64,000 nt of DNA, from contig CALVDF010000003.1 of assembly GCA_944326245.1 (NCBI GenBank), forward strand, positions 1 through 64,000, in the 5' to 3' direction. A program made the translations under genes and the position numbers. The notes under the pieces were generated by a model. The model saw only the letters and a program-made list of their open reading frames with translations. It did not search any database and was not told where the DNA came from. Below, one piece after another: positions 24,476 through 35,000 of the stretch. Origin of the DNA: an uncultured Bacteroidales bacterium. GTDB taxonomy: Bacteria; Bacteroidota; Bacteroidia; Bacteroidales; UBA932. Each line of letters begins with the position of its first letter. The stretch's first letter is position 1.

Positions 24476-26206
24476 ATGAAACAAAGCAAGATGAATTCTG
24501 TAATCGCAAATATCAGGAAAGCCGCAGTTTCAGCGGCAGCAGTCTTTGCTGCCGTATCCGCACTGTCGGCCCAGTCGGAAGAGTTCAACACCGGCAAATA
24601 TCTGGAAATCCAGTCCATGATCCTGAGGACGCTCCAGTCCCAGTATGTAGACACCGTGGCCATGGACGATCTGCTCCACAAGGGCATCGATGCCATGCTG
24701 TCCACCCTGGACCCGTATACGGTATTCATACCTGAGGAAAACGAGGAGGATCTGGATATTATGACTACGGCCAGCTATGGCGGAGTGGGAGCCCTTATAC
24801 GCAAGACTCCCCAGGGCTACATCATGATAGCCGAGCCCTACGAGAACTCGGCGGCAGTCAAGGGAGGCCTGCATCCCGGGGATACGGTCATAGCCATAGA
24901 GGGCGTAAGTACCAAAGACCTGACGGCGGACGAGTGCAGCGGCAAGATGCGGGGACGTCCAGGTACGGCACTCAACCTGACAGTGGTCAGAGGCCGTGGA
25001 GGGGATACGGCGGCTGTAACGGTGACAAGGGAGCGTATCCACATCCCCGATGTCGTCTACTACGGATTCCTCAATGATTCTACCGGATATATACAGATTG
25101 GCGGATTTACGGTGGACGGTTCCAGGGATGTCCGCAAGGCTTTCGAGGCTCTCAAGTCCGACGGCAGGATGAAGCGCCTGGTCATAGACCTCAGGGGCAA
25201 CGGAGGCGGCCTGATGAATGAGGCTGTAAATATTGTCTCGCTGTTCGTGCCGCAGGGCACACTGGTGGTGTCGGCAAAGGGCAAGCATCCGGCGGCCGAC
25301 TTTGAGTACAGGACCGAAACCGCACCGGTGGATACGCTGATGCCTCTGATGGTGATGGTCAATTCTTCTTCGGCCTCATCTTCGGAGATAGTGGCAGGAG
25401 CGCTTCAGGATATGGACCGCGCAACGATTGCCGGTGTCCGTACATACGGCAAGGGACTGGTCCAGACCATACGTCCGGTCGGGTACAATACTTCGCTCAA
25501 GGTCACCACCTCAAAATACTACACCCCGAGCGGCCGCTGTGTCCAGGCGATAGACTACAGTCACCGCAATGAAGACGGAAGTGTGGGATCTGTTCCTGAT
25601 TCGCTGAAGAAGGCGTTCAGGACCCGCAACGGCCGCACCGTGTATGACGGCGGAGGCATCACTCCGGATATCGAAGTCGAGCCCAGATATTACAGCAGGC
25701 CTGTCATCTCGTTGATCTACAGCAATGTCCTCAGTGACTATGCCATAAAGTACTACAATGCCAACGACAGCATTGCTCCGGCAGGTGAGTTCTCCCTGAC
25801 GGATGAGGAATATGAGGATTTCGTGAAATATGCAGAGCAGAAGGAATTCGATGCCAGGACGGAAGCCCGTATCGCCATGGAGGAGGTACTGGAGGCGGCA
25901 GGACGTGAAGGGCTGGACAGCAGTATCGGGGGACTTAAGGAGGAGATGGATTCGCTCCTGGACCGCATGTCCCTGACCAAGGAGGAATTCCTCGAGACCG
26001 GCAAACCTGTTATAAAGCCTCTGCTGGAGGATGAGATCGCCCTCAAGTACTACCTCAGGCGCGGAGGGGCGGAGTCAGCCCTCAGGCAGGATGTGCAGCT
26101 GCACAAAGCCCTTGAGCTGTGGGACGGTACGATCCCAGTGCAGACTGCCGGAGCCGAAAAGGATACTCCGGAAGCCGGTGAGCAGGCCGCGGAACAGGCT
26201 GAGTAA
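24476..26206 (+). CDS. S41 family C-terminal processing protease
   Basis: 576-residue exported serine protease with a signal peptide (about residues 1-33, ending ALSAQS). The PDZ domain is at about 85-175 (YGGVGALIRKTPQGYIMIAEPYENSAA, GLHPGDTVIAIEGV). The S41 catalytic domain has LRGNGGGLMNEAVNIVSLFVP, the nucleophile region MVNSSSASSSEIVAGALQD and the Lys of YGKGLVQ. Tail-specific proteases trim or degrade periplasmic proteins from the C-terminus. A C-terminal helical extension (about 440-576) is rich in Glu and Lys. The stop is 12 bp from the convergent MATE gene. Confidence 0.93.
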   Translation: MKQSKMNSVIANIRKAAVSAAAVFAAVSALSAQSEEFNTGKYLEIQSMILRTLQSQYVDTVAMDDLLHKGIDAMLSTLDPYTVFIPEENEEDLDIMTTASYGGVGALIRKTPQGYIMIAEPYENSAAVKGGLHPGDTVIAIEGVSTKDLTADECSGKMRGRPGTALNLTVVRGRGGDTAAVTVTRERIHIPDVVYYGFLNDSTGYIQIGGFTVDGSRDVRKAFEALKSDGRMKRLVIDLRGNGGGLMNEAVNIVSLFVPQGTLVVSAKGKHPAADFEYRTETAPVDTLMPLMVMVNSSSASSSEIVAGALQDMDRATIAGVRTYGKGLVQTIRPVGYNTSLKVTTSKYYTPSGRCVQAIDYSHRNEDGSVGSVPDSLKKAFRTRNGRTVYDGGGITPDIEVEPRYYSRPVISLIYSNVLSDYAIKYYNANDSIAPAGEFSLTDEEYEDFVKYAEQKEFDARTEARIAMEEVLEAAGREGLDSSIGGLKEEMDSLLDRMSLTKEEFLETGKPVIKPLLEDEIALKYYLRRGGAESALRQDVQLHKALELWDGTIPVQTAGAEKDTPEAGEQAAEQAE

Positions 26207-26218
26207 GGAGATCAGCTG

Positions 26219-27568
26219 TTATGCCGGTATCCTGGCAAAGACCTGCTTCCGTGCCGTTGCCGTCATGTAGACGTCGCGGGCTATGAGGTGGGCGAAGTAG
26301 GCCATGTACAGGGCCTGGATGCCCATTGCGCCCTTGAAGGCAAAATAGCAGGCATAGAAAGAGATGCAGGCCCAGATCATGCCGTTGCGGATGGCCCGGG
26401 CCGCTGTGGCTCCGATGAAGATCCCGTCCCACATGAAGGCCAGGCAGCTGAATGCCGGCATTATCACCAGCCATATCATATAAGGCTTCGAGGCGGCTAT
26501 GACGGATGCCTCAGTGGTCATCATGCCGACCATCCACTGTCCTCCTATACCGTAGGCCACGGTGGATATGACTGCAAGTCCTGCCGTCCATGAGAAAAGC
26601 AGGCGGACGGCCTTGTTGAGGGAAGGTCTGTCCTGTGCCCCGATGTACCGTCCGGTAAGGGCCTCTCCGGCATATGCAAATCCGTCCAGTATGTAGGAAT
26701 ATAGCATGAGCAGCTTCATGATGATGGTGCTGACAGCCAGCTGGACATCCCCGTAGCGGGCAGCCAGGGAAGTGAAGCCGCAGTAGATGAGCATGAAACA
26801 CAGGGATCTCAGGAAAAGGTTGGCATTCATGACGTAGAAAGACTTCATGTAGCGGAATCTTACGTGTTGCCTGATGCTGACATGCCGCATCAGCTTGCCG
26901 TAATGCGTGAGCATCAGTACCGATGCCAGTATCAGGCCCGTGTACTGCGCGATGACTGTGCCCAGGGCCACACCGGCAAACCCGAGAGGGGTATGGAGTC
27001 CCAGCAGTATGCTCATGCACAGGTTGACGACATTGACGGTTATATCCACTGCCATCGGGAATACGGTGTTCTGCATGCCGATGAACCAGCCTTTGAATAC
27101 CATAAGCGAGAGGGTGGCCGGGGCGTCCCATATCCTGATGAAGAAGTATTTGCGGGCCAGTTCCTGTACCTCTGCGGAGCAGTCTATGAAGAGGAATGCC
27201 GCTTCCACGAATAGCCATTGGATCAGAATCAGGAAAGATGCCGACAGCAGGGCCGTAGCCTCGCCCTGTACGAAGTATTTCATTGCCCCGGGAAAATCCC
27301 TGCGTCCGTAGGCCTGGGCCGTGAGTCCTCCCGTGCCTACCCTCAGGAACCCGAAATTCCAGTAGAGAAGGTCGAAGAGCATGGATCCTACCGCTATGGC
27401 GCCTATTGCCGCCACATTTCCAAGACGGCCTGATACCCCGATGTCCACCATCCCCACGAGCGGGACGGTGATGTTGGCCAGGATGCTGGGTACGGCCAGA
27501 TGCAGTATCCTGCCGTTCATCGATCTGGAAGCCGTTCTGTCCTTGTGTCCGTTCATTGCGGGTGTCAT
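26219..27568 (-). CDS. MATE family multidrug/toxin exporter
   Basis: 449-residue inner-membrane protein with about 12 hydrophobic helices in two homologous halves, for example ILHLAVPSILANITVPLVGMVD at the start and WLVIMPAFSCLAFMWDGIFIG late. It resembles the DinF/NorM-type branch of MATE exporters, which extrude drugs or metabolites against Na+ or H+. The substrate is unknown. ATG 27568 is chosen because it overlaps the rsgA TGA (ATGA), showing coupling. An upstream in-frame ATG inside rsgA would add a non-membrane arginine-rich extension. Confidence 0.9.
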   Translation of the reverse strand: MTPAMNGHKDRTASRSMNGRILHLAVPSILANITVPLVGMVDIGVSGRLGNVAAIGAIAVGSMLFDLLYWNFGFLRVGTGGLTAQAYGRRDFPGAMKYFVQGEATALLSASFLILIQWLFVEAAFLFIDCSAEVQELARKYFFIRIWDAPATLSLMVFKGWFIGMQNTVFPMAVDITVNVVNLCMSILLGLHTPLGFAGVALGTVIAQYTGLILASVLMLTHYGKLMRHVSIRQHVRFRYMKSFYVMNANLFLRSLCFMLIYCGFTSLAARYGDVQLAVSTIIMKLLMLYSYILDGFAYAGEALTGRYIGAQDRPSLNKAVRLLFSWTAGLAVISTVAYGIGGQWMVGMMTTEASVIAASKPYMIWLVIMPAFSCLAFMWDGIFIGATAARAIRNGMIWACISFYACYFAFKGAMGIQALYMAYFAHLIARDVYMTATARKQVFARIPA

Positions 27569-28539
27569 TGCCTGTATTTTCCTTCTTCCTCCAGCATGCC
27601 CAGATAGGACATGTACCTTTCCGGGGAGATGCTTCCGTTCTCCACAGCCTCCAGGACGGCGCAACCCGGTTCATGGGTGTGGGTGCAGGGCTTGTACCGG
27701 CAGTTGTCGGCCACGCGCAGCATTTCCGGGAAATAGGTGGAGATCTCTTCCGGCTCTATCTCCACCAGGCCGAAGCCCCTGATGCCCGGGGTGTCGATGA
27801 TGAACCCTCCGCCGTGGACGGGGTAAATTTCATAGAATGTCGTGGTGTGGCGGCCCTGACGGTATTTGTCCGAAATTTCCGAAGTCTTGGGGTCGAGTGC
27901 CGGGTCGATTGCCTTGATGAGCGAGGATTTTCCCACTCCGGAGACTCCGCTGAAAAGGGAGATGCCGCCCCGGTTGCATTGCTGCCTGAGTGTGTCCACG
28001 CCTTCGCCGGTCAGGACCGATATGTCCATTATGCTGTAGCCTGCATCTTCGTAGATGGCGTGGAACAGCTGGCTTTTGGCGCTGAGCTCCCCGCTGCCGC
28101 CGTACAGGTCAGTCTTGTTGAGGATGATGGTGACAGGTACTTTGTAGGCCTCGCAGGTGACCAGAAAACGGTCGATGAAGGGCCATTTGGTGTCCGGGCA
28201 GTCGAGCGTCACGATGAGGTAGGCCGTGTCGATGTTGGATGCCAGGATGTGGCACTGGCGGGAGAGATTGGTGGATTTGCGGATGATGTAGTTCTTCCGC
28301 GGGAGGACCTTGGTGATGGTTGCCTCGTCCGACGGCTCGCCCTGTGCGTCTACAGGGACGGAATATTCCACGCGGTCCCCCACTGCCACCGGATTTGTGG
28401 CTGTGGATCCGCTCAGGCGCAGCTTGCCCCTGACCACTGCCTTGACAGGTTTCCATTGCGGAAGTTCCGAGAGCAGATAGTGGCTGCCCGTGTTTTTGAC
28501 CACCGTGGCGGTCGATGTATGTGTGCCGGTCTCGCCCAT
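27565..28539 (-). CDS. rsgA: small ribosomal subunit biogenesis GTPase RsgA
   Basis: 324-residue circularly permuted GTPase that checks late 30S subunit maturation. The N-terminal OB fold (about 1-85) includes VAVGDRVEYSV. The G domain has ILNKTDL (G4), then FSGVSGVGKSSLIKAI (G1) and IIDTPGIRGFG (G3), in the permuted order typical of the family. The C-terminal zinc motif is C-x-H-x-H-x-C-like (CRYKPCTHTHEPGC). The start at MGETGTHTS is chosen; upstream ATGs lie beyond the divergent polyprenyl synthase promoter. The gene is followed by the MATE gene with a 4-bp overlap. Confidence 0.95.
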   Translation of the reverse strand: MGETGTHTSTATVVKNTGSHYLLSELPQWKPVKAVVRGKLRLSGSTATNPVAVGDRVEYSVPVDAQGEPSDEATITKVLPRKNYIIRKSTNLSRQCHILASNIDTAYLIVTLDCPDTKWPFIDRFLVTCEAYKVPVTIILNKTDLYGGSGELSAKSQLFHAIYEDAGYSIMDISVLTGEGVDTLRQQCNRGGISLFSGVSGVGKSSLIKAIDPALDPKTSEISDKYRQGRHTTTFYEIYPVHGGGFIIDTPGIRGFGLVEIEPEEISTYFPEMLRVADNCRYKPCTHTHEPGCAVLEAVENGSISPERYMSYLGMLEEEGKYRQ

Positions 28540-28585
28540 GTATTTCTTTTGTGGCGCGAAGATACTAATTTCGGGGAGATTGTCG

Positions 28586-28593
28586 TATCTTTG
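28586..28593 (+). promoter_or_regulatory. -7 box of the polyprenyl synthetase gene
   Basis: TATCTTTG matches TAnnTTTG and lies 23 bp before the ATG at 28617, between the divergent rsgA and prenyl synthetase genes. No clear -33 box. Confidence 0.5.
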
Positions 28594-28616
28594 CGCGGAA
28601 GGAAAATCCATAAACA

Positions 28617-29594
28617 ATGTATACTCTACCAGAAATAGACAAGATCGTCTCCAACGGGATATGTGCGCTTGACCTCAAGGGTGAGCCGTCGGAGCTGTAT
28701 GCACCTATTGAATATATGATGTCGATCGGCGGGAAGCGGATACGTCCGCGTCTGGCCCTGCTGGCATGTTCGCTTTTTTCCGACAAGATAGAATCGCCGC
28801 AGGTGTATCCTGCGTTGGGACTGGAGGTATTCCATACTTTCACCCTTATCCACGACGATATCATGGACAAGGCCGATATCCGCCGCGGACAGCCTACCGT
28901 ATGCCGCAAATGGAACGGGAACATAGCGATTCTTTCAGGTGACGTGATGTGCATACAGGCGTACGAATATGTCTGCAAGGCTCCGGCCGACAAGCTTCAG
29001 ACCGTGCTTGCCATATTCAGCGATACTGCCAGGAAGGTGTGCGAAGGACAGCAGTATGACATGAACTACGAGACCATGCCGGTGGTCACGATGGAAGACT
29101 ATATCATGATGATAGGGCTGAAGACCTCGGCCCTCATAGCCGGTTCCGCAAAGCTCGGGGCAGTCCTGGGAGGGGCCGACGAAAAGTCTGCGGAGGCTCT
29201 GTACCGCTACGGATACGATCTGGGTCTGGCTTTCCAGATAACGGATGACTATCTGGATACCTTCGGCGATCCGGCCGTCTTCGGCAAGAGCATAGGAGGG
29301 GACATAGTGAACAACAAGAAGACATGGCTCTATATAGAGGCTGCACGCCTGGCTTCAGGGGAGATGAAGGCCCGTTTCGAGGAGACATTCGGGATGGGAG
29401 AGGACAGGGCGTCTGAAAAAGTGGCAGCGGCCCGGCAGCTTTTTACGGAGCTGGGAGTAAAGGAAAATGCTGAAAAGGCCATAGAGCACTATTTCCACAA
29501 GGCCATGGAAACGGTCGACGGACTTTCGCTCGGGCCCCAGAAGATGTCCCTTCTGGAGGAGTTTGCAACACAGATAACGTACCGCCGCAAATGA
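28617..29594 (+). CDS. polyprenyl diphosphate synthase
   Basis: 325-residue trans-isoprenyl diphosphate synthase that extends allylic diphosphates with IPP, feeding menaquinone side chains or other isoprenoids. The first aspartate-rich motif LIHDDIMDKADIRRGQPT is at about 80 and the second, FQITDDYLDTFGD, at about 208. GGKRIRPRL near residue 38 binds the diphosphate. I cannot fix chain length from sequence, although the small residues before the first motif (FHTF) leave a medium or long chain possible. Its TGA overlaps the next gene's ATG by 4 bp, so the U32 gene is in the same operon. Confidence 0.93.
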   Translation: MYTLPEIDKIVSNGICALDLKGEPSELYAPIEYMMSIGGKRIRPRLALLACSLFSDKIESPQVYPALGLEVFHTFTLIHDDIMDKADIRRGQPTVCRKWNGNIAILSGDVMCIQAYEYVCKAPADKLQTVLAIFSDTARKVCEGQQYDMNYETMPVVTMEDYIMMIGLKTSALIAGSAKLGAVLGGADEKSAEALYRYGYDLGLAFQITDDYLDTFGDPAVFGKSIGGDIVNNKKTWLYIEAARLASGEMKARFEETFGMGEDRASEKVAAARQLFTELGVKENAEKAIEHYFHKAMETVDGLSLGPQKMSLLEEFATQITYRRK

Positions 29595-30832
29595 GCAAGG
29601 GACACAGACTGGAGATAATGGCTCCTGCAGGGTGTTTCGAGGCCCTCACTGCCGCTGTCCAGGCGGGGGCGGATTCGGTATATTTCGGAGTGGAAGACCT
29701 GAACATGCGCTCGCACAGTGCAAACAATTTCACCCTTTCCGACCTTCCGGAGATAGTGCGCTACTGCTCGGAAAATGATGTGAAGACCTATCTGGCCCTG
29801 AACATCATCCTGTATGACGAGGATGTGCCCAAAGCCTGCAGTACACTCGATGCCGCAAAATCGGCAGGGGTTACGGCTGTCATCGCTTCGGACATCACTA
29901 CCATAGAATATGCCCGCCGGATAGGCCTGGAGGTGCATATATCCACCCAGCTCAACATATCGAACACCGAGGCACTTCGTTTCTATTCGCGGTATGCCGA
30001 TGTGGTGGTCCTGGCCAGGGAACTCAATCTGGAACAGGTGCGGGCAATCAGCGACAGGATAGCATCCGAGGGTATCACCGGTCCTTCGGGCCGTCCGGTA
30101 CAGATCGAGATGTTCTGTCACGGTGCCCTCTGCATGGCTGTCTCAGGCAAATGCTATCTGAGCCTGCATGAGAACGGCAAGTCTGCAAACCGCGGCTCCT
30201 GCCTTCAGATATGCCGTCGCGGCTACAAGGTCACGGATCTGGAGACTGGCTACGAGCTGGAGATAGACAACAAGTACATAATGTCCCCCAAGGACCTGTG
30301 CACCATAGAATTTCTGGACAAGATGGCTGAGGCCGGCGTGTCTGTGTTCAAGATCGAGGGCCGTGCCCGTCCGGCAGAGTATGTGCAGAAGGTGGTGAGT
30401 GCGTACCGTGCAGCTGCCGATGTAGTGGAGGCCGGAACCTTCACTCCCGCGTTCGGGGCTTCGTTCCGGGACCAGCTTTCACAGGTATTCAACCGCGGCT
30501 TCTGGGACGGCTACTACCAGGGGGCGCGACTGGGAGAATGGAGCAGTGTCTACGGCAGCAGCGCGACCATGAAGAAAGTATATGCCGGGAAAGTCAACAA
30601 TTATTTCTCCAATCTCGGGGTGGCCGAGATACTGGTAGAGGCAGCTCCGATCAAGGTCGGACAGCATATCCTGATCATAGGACCTACGACAGGCGTGGTG
30701 GAAATGGACATTCCCGAGATACGTGTCGACCTGGTGCCTTCAGAGACTGCACCGCAGGGTGTCGCCTGCTCGATACCCGTGCCGTCCCGGGTACGCCGTG
30801 CCGACAAGGTCTATATCTTCGAAAGGAAGTAG
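29591..30832 (+). CDS. U32 family protein (TrhP/YegQ-like tRNA hydroxylation or RlhA-like)
   Basis: 413-residue member of peptidase family U32. MAPAGCFEALTAAVQAGADSVYFG at the start is the family's barrel entry. The conserved Cys cluster is FCHGALCMAVSGKCYLS, then RGSCLQICRRGY at about 205. FKIEGRARPAEYV and YQGARLG follow. U32 proteins of this type are now known as enzymes for prephenate-dependent hydroxylation of tRNA uridine (TrhP) or 23S rRNA (RlhA), with the Cys set likely holding an Fe-S cluster. Which target applies here is not decided. It overlaps the prenyl synthase stop by 4 bp and the convergent propeller gene by 22 bp. Confidence 0.87.
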   Translation: MSKGHRLEIMAPAGCFEALTAAVQAGADSVYFGVEDLNMRSHSANNFTLSDLPEIVRYCSENDVKTYLALNIILYDEDVPKACSTLDAAKSAGVTAVIASDITTIEYARRIGLEVHISTQLNISNTEALRFYSRYADVVVLARELNLEQVRAISDRIASEGITGPSGRPVQIEMFCHGALCMAVSGKCYLSLHENGKSANRGSCLQICRRGYKVTDLETGYELEIDNKYIMSPKDLCTIEFLDKMAEAGVSVFKIEGRARPAEYVQKVVSAYRAAADVVEAGTFTPAFGASFRDQLSQVFNRGFWDGYYQGARLGEWSSVYGSSATMKKVYAGKVNNYFSNLGVAEILVEAAPIKVGQHILIIGPTTGVVEMDIPEIRVDLVPSETAPQGVACSIPVPSRVRRADKVYIFERK

Positions 30833-31920
30833 CTGTACCTGACCAGACATTCGTTGTCTGTATCCAGCAGATAGAGATATCCGTTTTCAGGGTCGAAACC
30901 GTAGCCTGAAACTCCTGCCGGAACAGGAATCTCTGCAAGCGCTTGTCCTTCGTAGCTGTATATGCGGATGCATTTCTCCTTGGCTTTCATATTCCAGTGC
31001 AATGCAGTAAAGAAGTCCTGATATGCTTTCGGCCGCATGGTCATACATTCGTCCACCGTATTCCCGTCGATAGAGGAAATATCGTCCGGACTGTCGCCAT
31101 AGGTGCATACAGTCCTGGCATATCCGCCGTCCGGTGAAAATATGTTGATGGTATTCCGGGTCTTTTCTGCTTCTATGACCAGACCGCGTACCGGTTCGTA
31201 GGCATAGTTTCCGCTGATATGATTGAAGCCTGGAACGGTGAAAGCCACCATTTCGCCAGAGCCAGCAACCATACCGGTACCCGATTGCGTATCCTTTTTC
31301 ACAATTGCCTTGTTCAGTCTTTCAAGCGGAGACGTCACTTTCGTATTCCCGTCCAGTGAGAGCACGCAGCGTTTTATGGAGTTGCGGTCACTTCCCGCCA
31401 GAACGATCAGGCATTCCCCGTCAGGAAGCGGAAGTACATCCAGCAGCCACGGAGAATCTTCCAGGTTGAGGTTTCGGGAAACCAATGCCGATTGGCCGCT
31501 TTGCAGCGAAGCCGTGACATCCCATACTGTCACTTCCCCTGTATAGTTGGACCATGTGGCCTCCAGGTGGCCGTTTTCCGCAGTACTGAAATGCACAAAA
31601 CTGACCCCTGGAAAGTCTACGATCTCGCCCGGTCCCCTTCCTGTACGCAGAAACCTGCCCAGCACCGTGCCGTCCATCTCCAGTACAGTCACCCGGCCTG
31701 AGTTGTCCCTGTTGCTTACGATAAGAAGTGAATCCTCTATCGCAAAATCATTAACACCCAGCACCGGTATGCTCAGTGTGTCCCCGCCGGCCAGTTCAAT
31801 GACCGGGGGACAATTGTCCTCGACATATACTACATCATCGAATGAAAGTGAGTTTTCCGGTACTTCCCGGCATCCTACGGCCGCCAATGCTGCCATAACG
31901 GTCAATTTCCATAAATTCAT
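30811..31920 (-). CDS. 6-bladed beta-propeller lipoprotein (BF3164-like)
   Basis: 369-residue lipoprotein with a signal peptide and a likely lipid-modified Cys at about 17 (AAVGC). The propeller signature LRTGRGPGEIVDFPGVSFV is at about 90. Blade-like strands follow, and the end is YGFDPENGYLYLLDTDNECLVRYSYF. It is the same broad family as 14808-15893 and 46957-48027, but only the motif pattern is shared. No peptide or transporter gene lies beside it. Function is unknown. The promoter TATATTTG is at 31950-31957. Its last 22 bp overlap the convergent U32 gene. Confidence 0.78.
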   Translation of the reverse strand: MNLWKLTVMAALAAVGCREVPENSLSFDDVVYVEDNCPPVIELAGGDTLSIPVLGVNDFAIEDSLLIVSNRDNSGRVTVLEMDGTVLGRFLRTGRGPGEIVDFPGVSFVHFSTAENGHLEATWSNYTGEVTVWDVTASLQSGQSALVSRNLNLEDSPWLLDVLPLPDGECLIVLAGSDRNSIKRCVLSLDGNTKVTSPLERLNKAIVKKDTQSGTGMVAGSGEMVAFTVPGFNHISGNYAYEPVRGLVIEAEKTRNTINIFSPDGGYARTVCTYGDSPDDISSIDGNTVDECMTMRPKAYQDFFTALHWNMKAKEKCIRIYSYEGQALAEIPVPAGVSGYGFDPENGYLYLLDTDNECLVRYSYFLSKI

Positions 31921-31949
31921 GATATCTTCTTTCTGTTGATAAGTTCTGA

Positions 31950-31998
31950 CAAATATAGTGAAATCGATAGGAAGGCGGAAGAAATAATGCTACATTTG
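31950..31998. promoter_or_regulatory. divergent -7 boxes for the propeller gene (-) and dnaE (+)
   Basis: Minus strand: TATATTTG (plus CAAATATA, 31950-31957), 30 bp before the lipoprotein ATG. Plus strand: TACATTTG (31991-31998), 22 bp before the dnaE ATG chosen at 32020. The second box rules out the in-frame ATG at 31936 as the main dnaE start. Confidence 0.58.
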
Positions 31999-32019
31999 CA
32001 GACAGAAATCCGGAAAATC

Positions 32020-35000
32020 ATGTCATTCGCCCACCTGCATGTACATACCCAGTATTCGATTCTTGACGGTCAGTCCAAGATAGGTGACCTGATAGATACG
32101 GCTGTGGCCAACGGGCAGCCGGCGCTGGCGATTACCGACCATGGCAACATGTTCGGGGTGAAGGAGTTTCTGGATACAGTAGCCAAGAAGAAAGCCCCAC
32201 TGAAGCCCATCGCAGGCTCGGAATTCTATGTGGCCGGAGCCAGCCGCTTTGACCGCAAGGGACGCGAGGACCAGAGTTCCTATCACCTGATAATGCTGGC
32301 CAAAAACATGGAGGGCTACCACAATCTCATAAAGCTTTCGTCCAAGGCCTACATCGAGGGATTCTACTATAAGCCTCGTATCGACCACGAGCTGATAGAG
32401 CAGTATCATGAGGGCATCATCTGCTGCTCTGCCTGTCTGGGCGGAGAGGTGCCGCAGGCTATCATGGAAGGGGATATCGCCAGGGCGGAAGAGATTGCGG
32501 CATGGTACAAGTCCATATTCGGTGAAGACTATTACCTGGAGGTGCAGCGGCATGAAACGGACGTGCCAGGGGCCGAGACGAGGACCTTCGAACACCAGCA
32601 GCAGGTCAACGGGGTGATTTTCAAGATAGCTGAGAAGCTGGGCATCAAGGTGGTGGCGACCAACGACGTGCATTTCGTGCGTAAGGAGGACGGTGCCGCC
32701 CATGACCGCCTGATCTGCATCAGTACCAACTCGGACTTCGATGACCCCAAGCGTCTGCGCTATACCCAGCAGGAGTATCTGAAGAGCACTGAGGAGATGT
32801 CGGCCATCTTTGCCGACCACCCGGAGGTGATCTCCAACACCATGGAGATAGTGGACAAGGTGGAGACGATAGATCTCAACCACGACCCGATCCTGCCTGT
32901 ATTCCCACTTCCTGAGGGATTTACGGATTCCAATGATTATCTGCACTACCTTACTTACGAAGGGGCGCACCGCCGTTACGGGGAGGATATTCCGGAAGCT
33001 ACGAAGGAGCGCATAGATTTCGAGCTGGCTACCATCAGGAAGATGGGCTTCCCGGACTATTTCCTCATTGTCCAGGATTTTATCAAGGCTGCCCGCAATA
33101 TGGGCGTATGGGTCGGTCCGGGGCGAGGCTCCGCGGCCGGTTCCGTAGTGGCCTACTGCCTGACCATTACCAATATCGACCCCATCAAATACGACCTGCT
33201 GTTCGAGCGTTTCCTTAATCCTGACCGTATATCCATGCCCGATATCGACATAGACTTCGATGACGAGGGCCGCTACAGGGTGTTCAAGTACGTGGAGGAC
33301 AAGTACGGCAAGGACCATGTGTCCCATGTGATAACTTTCGGAACCATGGCCACCAAGAGTGTCATCCGCGATGTCGGCCGCATACAGAAGCTGAGCCTGG
33401 ACCAGACCGACCGTCTGGCCAAGCTGGTTCCGCGCAAGATTACCGTACAGAAAGAAAAGGAGATAGACGATCCTGACAATCCGGGACAGAAGAAGAAGGT
33501 GATGGAGTCCAAGGATGTGGATCCTACCATCAGCCTGTGCCTGGAGAAGGTGCCTGAGTTCAAGGAGGCATTCAACAGCGGTGACGAACTGGTGCACGAT
33601 ACCCTCATGTATGCGGAAAGGCTGGAGGGAACCGTGCGCAATACAGGCGTCCACGCCTGCGCCACCATAATCGGCCGCGACGACCTTACCAATTTCATCC
33701 CCCTGAGTACGGCCAAGGACAAGGAGACGGGCAAGGATATTCTCGTTTCGCAGTTTGAAGGCAGCCTCATCGAGTCGGCCGGAATGCTGAAGATGGACTT
33801 CCTGGGTCTCAAGACCCTCACTATACTCAAGGATACTGTCGAGAACATCCGGCAGTCCAGGGGCGAGGAACTGGATGTCAATACCATCCCTATAGACGAT
33901 GCCGAGACCTATGCCCTGTTTTCGCGCGGAGATACTGTGGGTGTGTTCCAGTTTGAGTCCGAGGGCATGCAGAAATGGCTTATCGAACTGCAGCCGTCGC
34001 GTTTCGAGGACCTTATCGCCATGAACGCGCTCTACCGTCCTGGCCCTATGGACTATATACCGGATTTCGTGGCCCGAAAGCATGGCCGCAGCAAGATAGA
34101 GTACGACCTTCCGGACATGGAGGAGTTCCTGCACGACACCTACGGCGTGACAGTCTATCAGGAGCAGGTCATGCTGTTGTCCCAGAAGCTTGCAGGCTTC
34201 TCGAAAGGCAAGGCGGACAAGCTGCGCAAGGCGATGGGAAAGAAGCAGATCAAGGTTATGGCGGAACTCAAGGACGAGTTCTTTGCAGGAGGTCTGGCCC
34301 ACGGACATCCGGAGGCTACCCTCAACAAGATATGGAACGACTGGGAGGCATTTGCCTCTTATGCATTCAACAAGTCCCATGCGACCTGCTATGCCTGGGT
34401 CGGCTACCAGACCGGTTATCTCAAGGCCCACTACCGGGCGGAATACATGGCTGCAGTCCTGAGCAACAATCTCAACAACATAGACGAGATCACCAAGTTC
34501 ATGGATGACTGCCGCCGCAACGGCATGAAGATTCTCGGACCGGATGTCAACGAAAGCTACACCAAGTTCACGGTCAACAAGGACGGCAACATCCGTTTCG
34601 GCATGGCCGGAATCAAGGGAATAGGCATTGGGGCGGTGAACAGCATCATAGAAGAGAGGCGCAACAACGGTCCGTTCAAGGACATTTTCAATTTCATGGA
34701 GCGCGTCCCCTCCACTTCGGTCAACAAGAAAGGAGTGGAGGCACTGGCGTACAGCGGGGCATTCGACTCCTTCCCTGAAATCAACCGCGGCTCCTTTGCC
34801 ATGGAGGCGGGAAAGGGAGAAACATGCCTGGACCTTCTGATCCGCTACGGGTCATTGTTCCAGAAGACCGCCGAATCCATGAAAAACAGCCTATTCGGAG
34901 GCGGGGACCAGATAGATACGGTCCGTCCTCCTCTGCCAGTGCTGCCGGAGCTCGACCAGATCGAGATGCTGAAGAAAGAGAAGGAGCTGGTAGGCATGTA

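Noticed and set aside
31936-32019. Upstream ATG for dnaE
   Set aside because: It would start before the TACATTTG box at 31991 and add 28 residues before the PHP domain, which normally begins at the N-terminus.
32023-34431. 802-codon open frame on the minus strand
   Set aside because: It lies wholly antisense to dnaE, whose catalytic motifs are complete. Long antisense frames are expected in GC-rich genes. Its translation is rich in His, Val and Leu without any domain.
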